Shown: positions 34,701 through 46,479, counted from the first letter of the stretch. The stretch: DNA of 64,000 nucleotides from Strongylocentrotus purpuratus (GCF_000002235.5 NW_022145544.1:33501-97500); one strand, 5' to 3'. Notes: generated by a model not told the origin, from the sequence alone. Numbers and translations are program-made.

Positions 34701-37700
34701 TTTCCTTTTATATGTTCCCTTCTCCTCGTAGCTATCTTTTTTTCCTTTACTATTTCATCTGTCTTCCTGTTTCTGACGTTTTCCTACCTTGTCTCACGGA
34801 TTAGTATACGATACATGTTAGTGGAAAGTGCTGAGGTTTATATACACGAATATAAAGTACAGTAATTAACTGATGTACACTGAAGGTAAGTTGTGTATAA
34901 AGCAATTGGTGTCAGCAGGATACGATTTAACAATTGTTGCAGCTTGTCGCATCGTTCTACCAATGCCCTTATAACCCTAATAACTATTTACACGATTACA
35001 CGATTCAAAGCGACATTCTTCAATCGTGTAAATTTACACGATTACACAGTTACACGATTGTTGCATCTGGTCGAATCATCCGACCAACGCACTTAACTAT
35101 TTACACGATTACACGATTCAGAGCGACATTCTTCAATCGTGTAAATTTACACGATTACACAGTTACACGATTCAGGTGAATCGTGTAAACCGTGTAATCC
35201 TAAAAATAAATCGTGTAATCGTGTTGCGGAGATTTTCGGCGTGTACTGTACTTATGTTTCTTTTTTTTTCTTCCTTTTTCCCCATCTTCATCTTCTTCTT
35301 GCTTCCCCTCCTTAGCTGCAGCAGATTATCGCGCATGAAAGATGGGGTTTACATATATAGGACAAACACCAACAAAATAATGTGAGAATGATAAAAGATG
35401 TAAGATTATAATTTACAAAAGAGAACAAGACCACAAAATCAATAAGGGTAATATTTGAGAAGTACAGAGGGAATGGGATGGAAAACCATTTTTTATACCA
35501 ATTTTTTTTACTGCTGATTAATTCTCATAATTCAACTTTTCTTTACGACAGACAGAGAAAGGCCTCCCTGCTCTCTTAGTCTACAAAGCAGGCCAACTCA
35601 TCGGCAACTTCATCAGAGTCTCGGATGTGTTTGGTGAAGACTTTTTCGCTACAGAAGTAGAGAGTTTCCTACAAGAGTGAGTAATGATCTTTGCAATTTT
35701 TATGAAATGCATGAGCAGTACATACTTTTGCAGAACTTTCTAAAACACACAGCAGAGGAAGATGATATTATTCATGTGCTCGCTCTTGTACTTTGAGAGG
35801 ATGCACATGGTTGTTGCTATTGCTGTTCCTTTATAAGTCTTTATTGATGACCAAGGTTAAGCTGGCATGAGTCAAAATCCTCAAGGGCATTCTCCAGCAA
35901 AAGTGCCCCTCAAGAAAAATTGAGAAATAAATAATAATATTTAAAAAATTCATGTGATTAATTGCACAAGAGCTTCTTAATTTTTTGTTTGTTACAATGT
36001 TACAAACTTTGGGGGATTTTTAACCAACTAGAAAAGGTTCTGCTTTATGATCAGTTCAAGAAGGGGAAAAATCCCACCCCTCTTAAACATCAGCTGGTAA
36101 CATGCTTGGATGTACTTATGGAAGATGCTATAATGCAATTACTCCAGATGAGGATGTAGGCCGGCAATTAGAGCAATGTCATCTATTCTTCATGGAGAAT
36201 AGCTGACTATGTCTGCAAGGTCCGTTGGCCTACTTCTTTGTCATTAACTGGATTCTTCTGAGATGTATTTAGCACAATTCCCCTCACTTACGGAAGTGCG
36301 CGAACCCTGGGACCTTTCATGGCCATATCGACCATTCACAGCCAGAAGGGTATTATTGCTGTGTTGAAGTGTACGTGTTAATGCCCTTCTGGCTCCAAAC
36401 AAGATATCTTCCTCTTAATTTTATTTATACTTATAGGAGAGGACATGAGATGAAATATGTATGGATGTCATTTTGAATTGAAATCTAATTGTATTTAGGG
36501 ATGAATATAGAATAAATGACTTGTGAGATATGAGATGAACATAATTGGGTGTAGTGTGGGTTGCGTGTATAAGGTCATTTATGCTTAGTTTCTATGGTGA
36601 TATCAACAGAACATATGGGAAATTCTGCTTACCTATTCAGTTTCAAAGTGAAAGATGAGTCTACTGAATTGTATCTCGACTTTAATGCATCTATTAGGAA
36701 AGTGTCACCAAGAATTTGGCGTGATCATTGGAACTAAATGTTTCAAATGGAGCATGCATTTTCAATGATTTAGGAAAATGTATTTATTATACATGTGTGG
36801 TACTTCCTTTTATCTGCCATATACTTTTTTGGGGGGTCAATCTGGTGTTGAAAATTAGAGGAAAGTCTGTATTGTACTCCAGAACAGCATTTTTCAACTT
36901 TTCTTTAGTCACAGCACTATTTTAAGAAATAAAAAGTTTTATATCAAGTGCCATGTACCTACGTACAGGCACATTTGTTTTTAAAGTTTGTGAGCAATCG
37001 AAAAAAAAAAAAATTCATTTTTTAATCAACACAACAAATAAAATAATTTTTGCAGGTACTTTGCCGCTGAATGTCCATGAATACAAAAATTGTAAAAATT
37101 GGAAATCTCAATACACGTTTTGATAGATATTCAGGCATTTGCAACCTAGAATTATTATTCTAAATGTTGCAAGCAAGTTAAGCCAATGAGCATGATATCA
37201 ATGTCATTTTGATAGAAAAGATATAAGGTATATTCGGGCACTTACGAGTCTTTGCCCAAATAGGGAGGTATTCAGGCACTTTGCTGTCTGAAACCATCCT
37301 ATTTCTGAATTTTGCGAGAGAGCGGAGATAATATCTATAAATCGTTATTTCCTCATAAAATTACATACTGTAGCGGTTTCTCATGTTAGGTTTTCACGAA
37401 ATAGACATCATTACCAACTTATTTCGCTGCACCCCTAGAGATTCATCCCGGTTGAAAAACTCTGCTCCAGATCTTTTTAGAGTTTATGTAGCAGAAAAAG
37501 ATATGGTCAATTTATCATTAATTGATTCTATTTAAAATTACCCCCGACCCACTTATATTAAATCGTCTTGCAGTTCCACTCCAGTTCAATATAAATGGTA
37601 ATGAGTACGGTATAAGGGGGTTGTAAGTGAAAGAAAGAAAGAAAGAATGAAAGAATAAAGGAAAGAAAGGGGGAAATGAATCCTCTTTTTTTGTTCATTA

Positions 37701-38744
37701 TAGCTACCAAAATCATTTCATGTATTCATGAGTTTATTACTCTGATATAATTCATGATTATGATGATGAGGTCATCATAATAAATATAGTAATATTGGTT
37801 ACAAGTGCTTCAACAGAAATTCAATTTTCGTAAATCGATTTTGATTCTCATTGCTACGAACGATTCGTCATAATTCTCACAGACGTTCAGAATCTTTCAC
37901 CTCTATCTCCGTCTTTCTTCTGCAATGTATGCATGCCCTTGCTAAATGATAATTGACGTTCTGACTGATGGTGGAATTTAGAAAATTGATTCAATGCATC
38001 ATCCAATTTCAGATGCACATGTACTAATGTAGCACTTGGAAGTGGAACTGACACAGAAACAAAAAAGTACAATGTGTGTATATTTCTGAATGATGTATTT
38101 GAAGTGTACTCTTTTGAAGAAAAATAAAGTGCATTAGATCTTTTTAATCTGAAGAGCACAAAGGGAATGTTTATGAAGCTGTAGTGAGCATTCGAACAAT
38201 TTTGTCTGTAAAATATAGTTCTTGCCAAATCTTTCTTATTTCAAAATTTGATTTGTTATACCTTGCTTGTTATATCCATGGGATGCATTTCGATGAAAGG
38301 AACAACAAAAATTACATCATCTGTTGGAGCCAAAAGGGCCTTAACTCATATAATTTAACACAGAGTTAATGCCCTTCTGGCTCTGAACTAATGATCAATT
38401 TAAGTACAAAGTACAAGAATATACTGTACATGTTCTGAAGGATTTCATAACTTCAAATATTGAAATGCTGATCTATCACAAAAAGGATGATTATGTCATA
38501 CTTGCCGTTACAAAAGACATGCAATATTTTACAGTTATGAAACATGATCTACTCACACGTTAAAGAGCACATATAATGCAAATAAATTACCTGTCATGGT
38601 ATAACATCTCAAGTTCGACCTGCCTGAAATAATTCATTGACAGCAAGCAATATCTCGCTCTTCTCATAGTCATATCCCTGAATAACAACATTGATTTCTA
38701 AATTCAGCTACTGTTACATTGGAGATCTCTCTCCCTTCTCTCTG

Positions 38745-38786
<42 letters not shown>

Positions 38787-41700
38787 GTCTTTCTCGCTCT
38801 GCCCCCCCCTCTTCCTGTCTTTGAAAAAATTATGTTTGGTACTCATATATATGGAGCCAGGAATCTAACAATGTCAAAATTCATCACTCCTGGGAAATTG
38901 TGAAATACTTTTTATGAGATAGGGACTCCAATTTACATGTTGTGGGTAAAGGTTTGTTCACTGTTTGGAGTAAACAGGAATGTATATGTTTGTATAAATT
39001 CAATGAAGGATATACCTGATTGTGATTATACTTCATGATATATTACTTTCCAGGCATCAAAGAAACAAAAATTGTTGCTGAGCGATTTGGTTCTTGTAGC
39101 CCCCCCCCCCCCCCCAACAAAAAAAATAATGTTGCAATTATCTGTTTTGGGTTATGTTTATTTCGTTTACAATTTGTTTTGCACATACGCACCTCTTTTT
39201 TTATTCCTTATACGTATTACACATTTTGAGCTATAGATTTTTTATATAATACTGAACACATGGATGTATTTCTGAATTCATCCTGTTGCCTGTAATAGGA
39301 GATTGTGAAATCTGAACAGTCCTATTTCATTTTCTATATCTGATCGTAAATAGTAGAATAAAACAAATACATAGAATAAGAGAATGGAAAGGTGAAGATG
39401 AAATCAAAATGAAATTAGATACATGTAAAGCAGAGCAGTTTTCAAAGAGAAGTTATGAGATTAATCAAGTAATTAATACAGCTCCTTGTGTAATGAGAAC
39501 AAAAATGAAAGAAAATAAGACAGGGTGTTTAGCTTAAAATTGTAAGGAAGCAAGTAATAGTGATGAAAGATTCGAAGAGAAAAAGAAGGAGAAAGAACAT
39601 TTATATAGGGTAATTTCCATGACTAGTACTTATAAGCAAGAGCATGATATTTTTTTCCAGCATATTTGATGTCTCTAGAGAAGCATTTGAATTTTGAAAC
39701 AAGAGAGTTGAGTAAAAACAAAAGAGAAGAAGAAAAATAGAAAACGGAGTGAGATAGAAATGGGAAAAAAACCACCCAGCAAAACACTGCAGAGCAAAAC
39801 AAGGTACTGGTATATGGATGCTGGGATAAGCATCAATTGGTATTCTATGAAAGTGGTGTGCATAGATGCAATAAAAAAAAATCATGCATTCCATCTGTTG
39901 AAACAGCTGCCCCTCTCCGCATCCATTTCAATAAAATAATCGTCTGGCGTTCCATATAATATTGTTGGTTTTGTCGAATACCATACATGTAGGCACGATG
40001 AGTTTATTCTTCCTCTCTGTCGTATTCTCAATTTCAGGAGTTATGGGGCAATGAAAATGATTAGTCTCTAGTGAATAGAGGGAAGAACAAGCTGATCTGA
40101 AAGACATGCTAAGCATTTTCCAAAGCAATGTTTTATCTGTTTAATGTATGATTCTTTGTATTTTCCCACTTTCAATATGCCATCTCTTTGCAGTTTTTTT
40201 CTTCAACCAGAAGCAAAATTATCATTTATGAATCTGAACAAATTGGGTATAAAACCAAGTTAAGTAGACTAAATAGTAAACGCTGTACAAAGGTATTTGA
40301 ATAACATTGTGTATTTGTATTGCTTCTTGAAAGAAAAAATCCATACGTGCACAATCTTTTGACAATGGTTTAGAATCATCGTTTCTGTGAGGCTCAATTG
40401 TGGATAGAGGAAGTGGTTACTGGTTAGTATTAAAGCTCTACTTTCATAAAGTTCAATTACTCCTCAGAGACATGCATATATTAGATGGCTTCAGAGAAAG
40501 ACATATAATACCACATACTCTATCGGTGCAACTTTGGAAATATTGTGCAGTGTTGTTTTTATTGAGCAGTATGACCGATATAAGGCAAGAGACACACAGT
40601 AGGCCCGTCTTCATCAGCTCGAGATTGCCAAATAGCCCGCTTTTTGTGATTTGGGAAATAATCCAGAAGTTACAAATCACGTCTTCATCAGCTCGAGACT
40701 TGACCTCAAACCTTGAAATTCGAGCTCAAGAAATTAGCTCGAGACATTTTGCTCAGCGTTTGCCAATAGTGCAAGTCTTCGGGCTGGTGAGGACGCACCG
40801 GACAAATAACGGGATATTTTGCAAACTAGGATGATTATTTTGACCAAATATCCCGCTAATTGCAACTTCGGGCTGATGAGGACGCAAATTAACTGGATAA
40901 TTTGCGATCGGTATAGTTCAAATAGCGGGATATTTGGCAATCTCGAGCTGATGAGGACAGGTCTTATGAGTCGTCTGCTACATGTAAGAGCCAGAAAGGT
41001 GCTCATTGTTATCCTGCAGCAAGGAGTAACGCCCTTCTGGCACTCAGCAGACGATAATGCCCTCTGTTACCATGCAGACTTTGAAAATTGATTTTGATTT
41101 GTTTGTAATCTTCCCTCGCATCTCACCAGAAGTGAAAGATGAATTGAACGGTGGATGTATTTATTTCAGCAGGATAGCATTTCAATCCTGTTTATTCAAC
41201 GCTCCATCCGTTGGACTGGTTTTTTCACGTTTCCCTCTTTGTTTTTCCCATGAGCCTTGTCCCACATTTCAGACCATGATTGTGAATATTTCAAGAGTTG
41301 AACAAATTTGTCCTTCTTTCATGAGTCTGAATTATAAAAATGTGTGCCTCGATAATTTCATCTGCTCTATTTTCACCCCTTGGGTTTCTGTTGAGGGGCA
41401 TGATCAATGTTAAACAGGAGGAGAAGTATAGAATGTTTGGTCGTTATTGTTATTGGAACTTTTGCATTTTTAGTACGTGCGGATTGCATTTCTGTTAACA
41501 TAAATGAGGTGTACAAGAAGATCACATTTTAATTTTTATTGAAACTGAGTCAATGTGTAAATTTGTTTGACATCTATAATTCATGTAATTATATCCTCAT
41601 GAATAATGAATTTTACTCTTCAAAGAGAATGACAATTGTACCTAAGTGCATTCTAACTTTCAGATGAGATTTGAATAATTGAAATACATAATTGGAATAA

Positions 41701-42547
41701 GTGATTTTTATATTAATGTTGATTAATTGGAAAATGGCATACAAATTTATCAGTGTGGAAACTGATGGGAGTACAATATGCATACATGAAAAATAAAAGT
41801 AGACCTAAAAACATCATGTTTAGGATATAGGAATAATAATAATAGCGTAGTTTGAAGTCAAGTAATTATAAATGAATGAAGAAATGGTTAAAGTGAAAGG
41901 TTATTGAAAAGTTCTTATTCAGTAAATAGAGTTATTTTCTAAACAAAAGCCTAGAAAATGATTTTCCTTGAAATATTGGAAGAAAAAAGGCTGTTGGTTT
42001 TGTACAGACATTTATAATACCTGCTTCAATACCATATTTACAATAAAAAAAAACATGTTGATTGTATGTCCTCGTAATAGTCATTCATCAAATATAAGAG
42101 TTTTGTATGTGTCTTCTTCATTTGAATCAATGAGTAATATCAAAGTAATTTTCCAAAATTATATTCAACGAGCAAAATGTAACCATTTTTTTCCCTTTTT
42201 CTCTTTTTACTCTTTTTTATCATTTTGTATCTTTCTTCTTTTTTTTTTTTATAACTGTCTGTCCCCCCCCCTCTCTCTCTCTCTCTCTCTCTGCCACTCC
42301 TTTCTTGTCTTTCATGTGTTTGTCTGTGTCACATTAACCTCTTACCTATTTTCTGAACTTCTTTTACATTTCTCTTTTCTATTCCTACATGTGACGCTGA
42401 ATGCATCTTTCCCTCTCTCCCTCCTCTTCTTCCCTCCTCTCCTACCCCCTATTCTGCAGGCATGGCTTGCTGCCCAACAAAGACGATGCAAAGGTCATCC
42501 CAGGTCACGTGGAAGAAGATGAGGACAGTGACCTTGAATTAGACTGA
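22161..42547 (+). CDS. PDCL: Phosducin-like protein (PhLP1)
   Basis: Seven exons (22161-22352, 23471-23596, 24082-24215, 24855-24957, 31252-31365, 35552-35676, 42460-42547) join with matching phases into 293 codons plus TGA. Human PDCL is about 300 residues. The N-terminus [12 protein letters not shown] is the family signature. It is followed by [12 protein letters not shown], the acidic serine stretch that CK2 modifies in mammals. The G-beta-gamma-binding helix [17 protein letters not shown] lies at 65-81 and LSMTCRS at 99-105. The thioredoxin-like domain runs from about 150 to the end. It contains [18 protein letters not shown] and [21 protein letters not shown], and the protein ends EDSDLELD. 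Known family role: a cytosolic partner of the CCT chaperonin that helps assemble G-beta-gamma dimers. All exons have GT-AG borders and no defect, so this looks like a working gene. Confidence 0.96.
22526..22597 (+). repeat. tRNA-like sequence, probably a SINE head or tRNA pseudogene
   Basis: The string ggttagctcaatcggttaga resembles a tRNA D-arm (A box). It is followed 30 bases on by gtgggttcaaacctcag, which resembles a T-arm (B box). I could not fold a sound anticodon stem. It sits in PDCL intron 1. Confidence 0.45.
23471..23596 (+). CDS. PDCL: PDCL coding exon 2 (residues 65-106)
   Basis: Encodes [17 protein letters not shown], the conserved helix that contacts G-beta-gamma, and ends LSMTCRSY before gtaagt. 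Acceptor is aaaatttcag, phase 0. Confidence 0.97.
24082..24215 (+). CDS. PDCL: PDCL coding exon 3 (residues 107-151)
   Basis: Encodes a charged helical segment with [17 protein letters not shown], equivalent to the FLQQYRKQRMEEM region of the vertebrate protein. It ends with two bases of a split serine codon before gtaaag. Confidence 0.95.
24855..24957 (+). CDS. PDCL: PDCL coding exon 4 (residues 151-185)
   Basis: Encodes [19 protein letters not shown] and then [12 protein letters not shown], the first strand of the thioredoxin-like domain. The donor gtaagt follows directly. Confidence 0.95.
24958..31251 (+). other. PDCL intron 4 (6.3 kb)
   Basis: Mostly unique AT-rich DNA with microsatellites: a GA/G run near 25302-25342, a G run near 26053-26067, the CT tract at 28239-28562 and a GA tract near 30605-30675. 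A C run lies at about 30987-30999. No other gene is seen on either strand. Confidence 0.6.
28239..28562. repeat. CT microsatellite of about 320 bases
   Basis: Pure CT blocks alternate with ttt-interrupted blocks and finish with a ccctctcta repeat. It generates long serine/leucine-rich open frames that I do not regard as genes. Confidence 0.95.
31252..31365 (+). CDS. PDCL: PDCL coding exon 5 (residues 186-223)
   Basis: Encodes [18 protein letters not shown] and [20 protein letters not shown]. The C-L-H-C lies where thioredoxins have their active site, but the family is not thought to be redox-active. Acceptor is cacttcccag, donor gtaagt. Confidence 0.96.
31588..31846. repeat. GA/CAGA microsatellite
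   Basis: Repeated gaga blocks alternate with gacagaga. It lies 220 bases after PDCL exon 5. The frames through it are low-complexity glutamate/arginine strings. Confidence 0.95.
32640..32822. repeat. TTC/CTC/TTTC pyrimidine microsatellite
   Basis: Nearly all-pyrimidine strand for about 180 bases. It abuts the left end of the element at 32824, so that element probably landed in or next to the tract. Confidence 0.95.
33882..33942. repeat. Perfect 21-base hairpin inside the 2.4-kb element
   Basis: Arms 33882-33902 and 33922-33942 are exact inverted copies built on acctattgttcagggg, with a 19-base loop. A second inverted repeat nested in a transposon could be a later insertion. Confidence 0.9.
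34075..34395. repeat. Degenerate tandem repeat of about 27-30 bases
   Basis: The motif aagtgccccttttc and variants such as aagtgtcc and aaatgcccc recur at least ten times, each followed by a pyrimidine-rich piece and a gataag-like or gtaag-like spacer. Confidence 0.8.
35552..35676 (+). CDS. PDCL: PDCL coding exon 6 (residues 224-265)
   Basis: Encodes [20 protein letters not shown] and [21 protein letters not shown]. This is the cis-proline (LPALL) and last strands of the thioredoxin-like fold. Ends in two bases of a split glutamate codon before gtgagt. Confidence 0.97.
36340..36394. repeat. Small hairpin family, copy 1
   Basis: agccagaagggtatta pairs with taatgcccttctggct across a 23-base loop, with one mismatch in 16. 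The same arm sequence recurs at 38328 and 40988. Confidence 0.85.
36885..37464. mobile_element. hAT-like non-autonomous element, 580 bases
   Basis: The end cagcatttttcaac pairs with gttgaaaaactctg, 12 of 14. The flanking 8 bases are ctccagaa and ctccagat, a near-perfect 8-bp target duplication, which is typical of hAT. The inner right end has ctgcaccccta, a common feature of hAT-type short elements. There is no transposase frame, and an A run lies at about 37002-37012. Confidence 0.8.
38328..38382. repeat. Small hairpin family, copy 2
   Basis: agccaaaagggccttaactc pairs with gagttaatgcccttctggct over 20 bases with three differences. The loop is 15 bases and AT-rich. Confidence 0.85.
40607..40958. 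mobile_element. Fold-back element with nested repeat modules, 352 bases
   Basis: The left arm 40607-40640 (gtcttcatcagctcgagatt, then gccaaatagcccgc) and the right arm 40925-40958 are inverted with two mismatches in 34. Inside are further copies of the same module: gtcttcatcagctcgag at 40681, cttcgggctggtgaggacgc at about 40779 and cttcgggctgatgaggacgc at about 40867. The inner segments aacgggatatttt and aaatatcccgc also pair. Confidence 0.82.
40972..41053. repeat. Small hairpin family, copy 3
   Basis: Outer arms cgtctgct and agcagacg enclose gagccagaaaggtgctc and gagtaacgcccttctggcactc. It lies 13 bases past the 352-base fold-back element. Confidence 0.8.
42460..42547 (+). CDS. PDCL: PDCL coding exon 7 (residues 265-293, stop)
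   Basis: After cctattctgcag, encodes [20 protein letters not shown] and ends EDSDLELD with TGA at 42545-42547. The acidic C-terminus matches the family. Confidence 0.96.
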
Positions 42548-45500
42548 AGTGGAGTGGAGACCCAGATTTTCAAGAGATGGGGTTGTGCTACGATTTCATT
42601 CCACCTTACATCCAATACCCTCTTCATGTTGGCTGGAAAAAAGTATGATACAGTCTGCCATAATTTGTGAGCATCGTGCTTTCGTATCTATTGTTTCAAT
42701 GCCGCAAATCTTGCTATTTTTGTTGTTGGCAGATGTATGTGTACGTTGGAGCGAAGATTGCATGATTGCTCCGAACCAAGGGGTAGGATGTAATCACCAG
42801 CAGCATAGATTTGTTTTGCGTGCTGCTAGCAAGTGCAGAAAGCAAACGTTTTAACCTTTCAAGTGAGAGCCTTTTCCTTTCACATTGCCTGCATGTCACA
42901 ACAAATTGCTGCCTCTTGGCAGATAATGTACCATTTAGAGGCCTGTGATTCGGGAGCGTAAACTTTAAACATCAAATTCAATGAAACAAGCTGTTTTTAA
43001 AGCTTCACAATCTCTTTATATGAATTCAGTCATTATGAAAGGGGTATTGAATACAAGTATTTTTGCCAGAGCTGTAAATATTTCCAGAAATCACCACTCA
43101 TGGAACGTCATGGTGCATTGCGGTAAACAGTGGAGGCATTGCAAATAATGTACTTCATTCCAGATAAGGAGATGTCTACATGGTAATTCCAAGTACTCTG
43201 TAACAATATGGAGGGGGGGGGGGTGGGTGGGGGAGAGAGGATTCTTCAACTTCTGTAGGTGTACAGGCAAAATTCGACTCGATCCTGATCTGATCTTGCT
43301 TGCCCAAATATTAACTTTCAAATTTCCAAATATTGTAAGCAAGTGAAGTGAGTTAGCAAAAATGTGACACGTTCTAATTGATACAAGGTAATTTTGTATA
43401 AAAAGTGTACTAAAAGTAGTATAAAAAAATCTAAGTAGACTAGCCTGTGGCGTGCTGGTTGTTTGAATGTTAGCCAACTTCTAAATTCTGTGGGGCTGCA
43501 GCCTCCCCAGCCTGTACATTCACAACTTTATTTGGGAGCTTTTCTTCTTCATCCTGAACAAATGAATGTCAAAGTAGCTTCATCATTCAACCAATGCATG
43601 TTTAATCATAATACGCCGATGTAGAAAGCATTGTCTTGTGCAGAATATTTTGAATGTGACTTTTCACTAATTTTCATGTGACTTTTATATGATAGGTGCT
43701 GAATTAATTGTCTCATTTTCATTTAGAAAACATAGTACAGCTTTGTATAACTCATGGCTTGTGGTATGCAAATGAGATACAGTGCACTTTGTCTGCCTCT
43801 GTATTAAAGTCCAAATTCTCTTTTTTTTTCTTTAAAAAATGACTGGCTTTCATGTTGTGTTGGAAAAAGCATTAGAGATATACCACCAAAATGTCTCTTT
43901 CTGTGATTTTGTGACTGATGATGATTACATGCACATGTGAGCTATCCCATTTTTAGAAATGGAAATTTTAATATCGATAAGTTCACATTTTATAATATAT
44001 GAATAATATATGTTGTACCCTCATAGTACCTGGCAGGGTTTCTACTTTATAATTAGGTTTCAAATTTCATCTTGTTAAAATGGATATGGTAAAGATCAAA
44101 TTGTGTGTGAGGTGACTAAAATGAACTGGTTCTCATATCTTATATCTCACCAGTATTTGTCATGTAGGACTTTGGGGGTTTCTTGTCTCATTTAGCAAGA
44201 TGTAAATTGGTTTGCTTGTAAATCTTTGGAATTAGAGTAATCCCTATTATATATTGAGGTATATCAAGTGGCCTGGAATGCAAGTGAATGTGTACAATTT
44301 GCATGTCTCAATTTATCATTGATGACAAACTGTAGTATATTGCATGGGTAACCAAAGTCTTTATACAGGCTTGTCTAATTAACCCTCAAGTGCCACACAA
44401 ATAATCTCCCTGTGCCACATTGTAGTTTTCCTGGGATAGATAAACCAATGGCTTTGATAGTATGTAAATGTTTCCAGTGCAAGGTTAATTTATATTGGTG
44501 TTATGAGGGTTGTCATGGAGCTACGGGTAAAAATGGGTAATTTTGCAAAGCCATTATGTTGCATAAAGAAATCCTTTCTCTATCGGTGCCTATTGTTTTG
44601 TGCAAAATTGCATGTGTGGCAAACAAAAGTCCATGAAGAGGTGCAGAAAGCAACCAAAGTGTTAATAATGTTGCATAAATTTGTTGTAGAATTTTTTCTT
44701 TTCTTTACCTGACCAGTTTTAGGCTGGGTAAAGGAGGAGCAAAGTCCTTAGGTTAGACAAATGGTTATACAAGTGATATGTCATTTTAATGATGAAAATT
44801 TATGATTGCAAAATTGTATATGTATGTGTGTGTAATACTGTCTTATTTATGATTGATAACATGTTGTTAATGCTAATTCAGTCCTAAATGTAGTTAGGAA
44901 CTTTGTAATGTTAGCATTATAGATATGAAGAGTAATATGATGAAAATGAAGACTTAAAAAATAACAAAAGATGTTGATAAAGATGATGATATCAATCAAC
45001 TCTTTGCCTAATAATATGCCTTGATGTGCAGGGGGGGGGGGGGTCTGACTATACACATTTAAGATAAAGTAATTTAGTATCTTACTGTATTCTCAAACAA
45101 TTTTTTATACTGTAAAGGGAATCGTAATATGATGGAAAATGTTGTAGTGATCAGTGATCACCATGCTATAAGTACTTGCATTACAAGATGTTCATCGACT
45201 ATTATGGCATGCCAAAAAAAGGCACTTTCTTTGAGTGGATGTTTCTATATTATATCTATAGTAATATTGTCGAAAGAGTCGTAACAGGTGAGTTAATACT
45301 TTGATCATCACAATCTCTGTTTAATAGAGCAGAAATGTACGTGGATGAACAAAAAATTATATCTTGTCCCTTGTCTATTGAGTCCTAGAGAAGATTTGTT
45401 GACTCAGCCGGTAGTCTCGAGATATAGGCAAGAAAGGTTGATTATTAAACTAGCCCACTTTTCATTATCCAGACCTGGGACCTGTTTCACAAAGCTTTTT

Positions 45501-46400
45501 TTCAATGATAAAAATTAGTGACATATCTGCTGATAACCAATCAGAAGCGAGGATATCTCTAGCTAAAAACAAAACCTGTCATTTGTCACTGATGACAAGT
45601 TCGGTGAAATGGGGCCCTGTCGATGGATAGTCGATTGAATACATTTGCACTGCATGCCAAGGACAATGGTACAACGGGTCCAGCGTCTTTTTTTCTGTTT
45701 TGTTCTTTGTTTGATGCAAGTTTTCTCATTTATTATGTAGGATGGACTGCTCTCAATTAGGTTTCTAGATGAATAATGAAACAGATTTGAATTGAATTGT
45801 CTGTAGGGTAGACAATAGGAAGCTGTATTGCTTGAAGGTAATCCTTGAGCCTGATTTGAAATTATCAAAAAATCAGGATCTTTGTTTTAAAGTCATACTG
45901 TTCACATACTATATTTCGAGGTATCAAAGTTTGTAATTTTGCCAATTGTAATGAAATCTCTGTAGGACTTCAAAGTGTGCAATACTCTCTGATTATCGTG
46001 AAGTGTTTTTTTCCTATGTGATGAACATAAGAATGAAATCATGCAGTTAACAATTGACTGTTTTGTTTTTTCATCTATTTTTATGTTTTAAATTTTAATA
46101 GTCATAAGTACTGTACATCAACATTATGTATGCTGGAAAGAGGCAAGGTTTAATGGCATATAAATAAATGCACAAAACTAAAAGTATATTATGAAATCTA
46201 TTACATGTAAGATGTATTCCATTGGAGAACAAGATCCTAACTTCTGGATAAAAGATTGATATGCTTGGCTGTTTTTACATTTCAAAAACCACACTAGAGA
46301 AAACAATTTTTGTTTAAACAAAGTCTTTGCTTGTAAGTAGTGTGTTTAGTTATGTGTTTTTTAATCCATATGAAATAAATGCTTAAACATGCTAACTGTT
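42548..46400 (+). other. Probable PDCL 3' untranslated and downstream region
   Basis: Unique AT-rich DNA with no coding pattern. ATTAAA occurs at 43803-43808, and the first AATAAA strings I found after the stop are at 46163-46168 and 46374-46379. The end of the transcript cannot be fixed from sequence alone. Confidence 0.4.
45477..45618. repeat. Short inverted-repeat element, family copy A
   Basis: Ends gggacctgtttcacaaagc and gaaatggggccct are imperfect inverted copies, and the middle has ctgataaccaatcagaagcg and catttgtcactgatgacaag. The copy at 61285-61436 carries the same modules in reverse orientation. Confidence 0.8.
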
Positions 46401-46479
46401 CTAAATAGTAGATATTGATATTTTTTAATTGAGAATGGTGAATGAAGAAATTGATAGAGTCATGTAATCAGAACAGATG

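Larger units (their letters stand above)
32824..35248. mobile_element. 2.4-kb TA-flanked DNA element with acacgatt subterminal arrays
   Basis: The ends cagtacacgccgaaaatctc and its inverted copy at 35229-35248 match perfectly, and the match continues through cgcaacacgatt. TA lies on both sides (32822-32823 and 35249-35250). CAGT ends with a TA duplication suit the Tc1/mariner group, but I see no transposase frame. Dense repeats of acacgatt or aatcgtgt fill about 32850-33075 on the left and 34988-35222 on the right. The left terminal unit is duplicated with a 198-base period (32831 and 33029). Confidence 0.85.
31366..35551 (+). other. PDCL intron 5 (4.2 kb)
   Basis: Contains the GA microsatellite, a TTC/CTC microsatellite at 32640-32822, and the 2.4-kb TA-flanked element that inserted directly at its end. 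Confidence 0.7.
35677..42459 (+). other. PDCL intron 6 (6.8 kb)
   Basis: The largest intron. It holds three copies of a small hairpin family, one hAT-like element and one nested fold-back element, plus a CT tract near 38748-38785 and a C run near 39101-39114. No other exon is required by phase. Confidence 0.7.

Noticed and set aside
40780..40975. Repeated ctgatga strings suggesting a hammerhead ribozyme
   Set aside because: The conserved GAAA half of the core is not found at the expected distance on either strand. The strings are explained as modules of the fold-back element.
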